Below, piece after piece: positions 12,703 through 13,926 of a DNA stretch of 13,926 bases. This DNA comes from Reyranella sp. Lineage in GTDB: Bacteria; Pseudomonadota; Alphaproteobacteria; Reyranellales; Reyranellaceae. The stretch is taken from the NCBI GenBank assembly GCA_016780605.1, contig JADHLS010000043.1:1-13926 (forward strand), written 5' to 3'. Every line of letters begins with the position of its first letter. The first letter of the stretch is position 1. A model generated the notes under the pieces. It was not told where the DNA came from and made no database searches. It was given only the letters and a program-made list of their open reading frames with translations. Position numbers and translations under genes: made by a program.

Positions 12703-13926
12703 CTAAGCCGTCGGCAACTCCAGCATCGTCGCTTTCTCGGCCCCGCTCATCACCGTCAGCAAGGGCGGGCGGCCGTGCGGCGTCTGCACGAAGTGATCGG
12801 CATCGCCGCCCGCGATCGAGAGGCGGATGCGGCTGCCGGCCGAGAAGCGCCAAGCCGTCGGCAACAAGGCGAAGCGCAGCAACTGCGGCTCGCCTGCCGG
12901 CATCGGCTTGGCGTCCTTGCGCGCGAAGGTGCGCCACGGCCAGGTGGTCTTGTAGTTTCGCGGCGCCGGCGCTTCCGCGCGATGGATGGCGCGCAGCACG
13001 CCCTCGGTGACGTAGCGCGAGGTGCCGTCGGCCTCGACCTCGGCGAGATAGACGAACAGCGAGGCATCGGGCTCGCTCGAGGAGAGCCACAGCGACACCA
13101 CGGGATGGCCCGCGATCTCCAGTGGCGCGCCGAGCGGCTCGCTGGTGAAGGAAAAGAGCTTCTTCTCACGCTCGCTCCAGTCGGCGTAGTAGGCCGTGGC
13201 GTCGATCCCGGCGATGCGCTCGTAGCGCGTCTGCGAGCCCGAGCCGACGCTGAAGTCGGCCTGATAGGGCGCCGATGTCGCGGCCGGCGGCTGCTTCTCG
13301 GCGAGCTTGCCGTCGGATGCGGTGAAGAGCTGTCGGCTGCCCTTGACCGGCGGCCAGCTCTTCGCCGCGCGCCATTCCTCGGCATGCAACGCGAAGTAGT
13401 GAATGGGATCCTCGTCGAGAAGACCGGTGTCGCGGCCGGCCAGGTGCTGGTCGAAGAAGCGCAGCACCTCGCCCAGCACCGGCAGCTCGGGCTCGACGCG
13501 ACTGCGCCACGGCGAGACGTTGACCCGCGCGCCGTGATCCCAGGGGCCCAGCATGACGCGACGCTCGGCATTGGTCAGCGTGAGATAGCGCGACAGCGTG
13601 CCGTTGGCGTAGCCCGCGCCGTCCATCCAGCCCGAGATCGCGTAGACCGCGACGTCCTTCGGGATCTGATCGAGGTAGTTGTAGGGACCGAACGAGGCGC
13701 TGGTGAAGGAAGGATCGTAGGGCAACGAATCGTCGCGGAATTTGAACTCGCCGATGAAGTCGGGCATGCGGAAGTTCGCGAGATGGCCCTTCACCGCCTC
13801 GCGCGCCAGCGAGCCGTCCTTGTCGTCGTCGATCGGCATCGGCCCCTTGAGCGCGGGATCGGCGAAGTAACTGAACTTCTGGCGCAGGTCGCGACGATCG
13901 TGATCGAGCGCCAGCATCAGCTCGTC
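12703..13926 (-). CDS. CocE/NonD-family (S15-type) alpha/beta hydrolase, 5' end outside window
   Basis: The visible 407 residues are the C-terminal part of an X-Pro dipeptidyl-peptidase-like hydrolase (cocaine esterase / glutaryl acylase group), whose members run about 550-670 aa. The frame is open to the right edge, beginning with codons for Asp-Glu-Leu-Met. The acid and histidine of the triad are visible: Asp in GWMDGAGYANGTL (codon 13621-13623) and His in LGPWDHGA (codon 13534-13536). The nucleophile Ser must lie in the missing part. From about FFDQHLAG onward comes the PepX_C jelly-roll domain, with HPVVSLWLSSSEPDASLFVYL and SRIRLSIAGGDADHF. It cleaves esters or amides; localisation cannot be judged without the N terminus. 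A 61-bp gap to the lipocalin-like gene suggests co-transcription. Confidence 0.93.
   Translation of the reverse strand, partial: DELMLALDHDRRDLRQKFSYFADPALKGPMPIDDDKDGSLAREAVKGHLANFRMPDFIGEFKFRDDSLPYDPSFTSASFGPYNYLDQIPKDVAVYAISGWMDGAGYANGTLSRYLTLTNAERRVMLGPWDHGARVNVSPWRSRVEPELPVLGEVLRFFDQHLAGRDTGLLDEDPIHYFALHAEEWRAAKSWPPVKGSRQLFTASDGKLAEKQPPAATSAPYQADFSVGSGSQTRYERIAGIDATAYYADWSEREKKLFSFTSEPLGAPLEIAGHPVVSLWLSSSEPDASLFVYLAEVEADGTSRYVTEGVLRAIHRAEAPAPRNYKTTWPWRTFARKDAKPMPAGEPQLLRFALLPTAWRFSAGSRIRLSIAGGDADHFVQTPHGRPPLLTVMSGAEKATMLELPTA

Noticed and set aside
1..13926. CRISPR array, tRNA, rRNA, prophage or defence system
   Set aside because: No regularly spaced direct repeats, tRNA-like cloverleaf, rRNA segments, integrase, or nuclease/toxin-antitoxin genes were found; all gene space is accounted for by transport, regulation and acyl-CoA or hydrolase functions.

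Overview
The window is 13.9 kb of dense, GC-rich bacterial DNA with a strong GC bias at third codon positions, short or absent intergenic gaps and many 1-4 bp start/stop overlaps. The gene content (tandem ABC importers, CaiB-type CoA transferase, crotonase, TetR/HlyD/ABC exporter) and two families of dispersed palindromic repeats suggest a soil or freshwater alphaproteobacterium (Rhodospirillales/Hyphomicrobiales-like). This placement is an inference from style, not a phylogenetic result.

Left block (1-2650, minus strand): a TetR regulator, an HlyD/YbhG-type periplasmic adaptor and an ABC-2-type exporter ATPase, each overlapping the next by ATGA. The order matches the start of the E. coli cecR-ybhG-ybhF operon. 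A near-palindromic operator overlaps a plausible promoter directly in front of tetR, so the operon is probably autorepressed and its mRNA may be leaderless. A hairpin followed by T residues lies just after the ATPase at the window edge; the permease subunits are not visible.

Importer block (2753-8732): a plus-strand NMT1/THI5-like binding protein converges on a four-gene minus-strand ABC importer operon. That operon runs ATPase, binding protein 1, binding protein 2, then a fused double permease. The two binding proteins are a tandem duplication. The first has lost its last seven residues through an apparent TAT-to-TAA change; the old reading frame and its ATGA junction with the second copy are still legible. 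A 75-bp inverted repeat sits between binding protein 2 and the permease, as REP elements do in malE-malF.

Acyl-CoA block (8811-11604, plus strand): a crotonase-fold protein, a class III CoA transferase and an SDR-fold protein. The crotonase lacks both classical catalytic glutamates, and the SDR keeps only the lysine of the Asn-Ser-Tyr-Lys tetrad. The CoA transferase keeps its catalytic aspartate. A REPIN-like pair of inverted palindromes separates the crotonase from the CoA transferase.

Right block (11620-13926, minus strand): a CocE/S15-type hydrolase cut by the window edge, an exported lipocalin-like protein and a flavin reductase, probably co-transcribed. Together the right half looks like a peripheral catabolic region (importer, acyl-CoA chemistry, esterase/amidase, flavin supply), but no substrate can be named from sequence alone.
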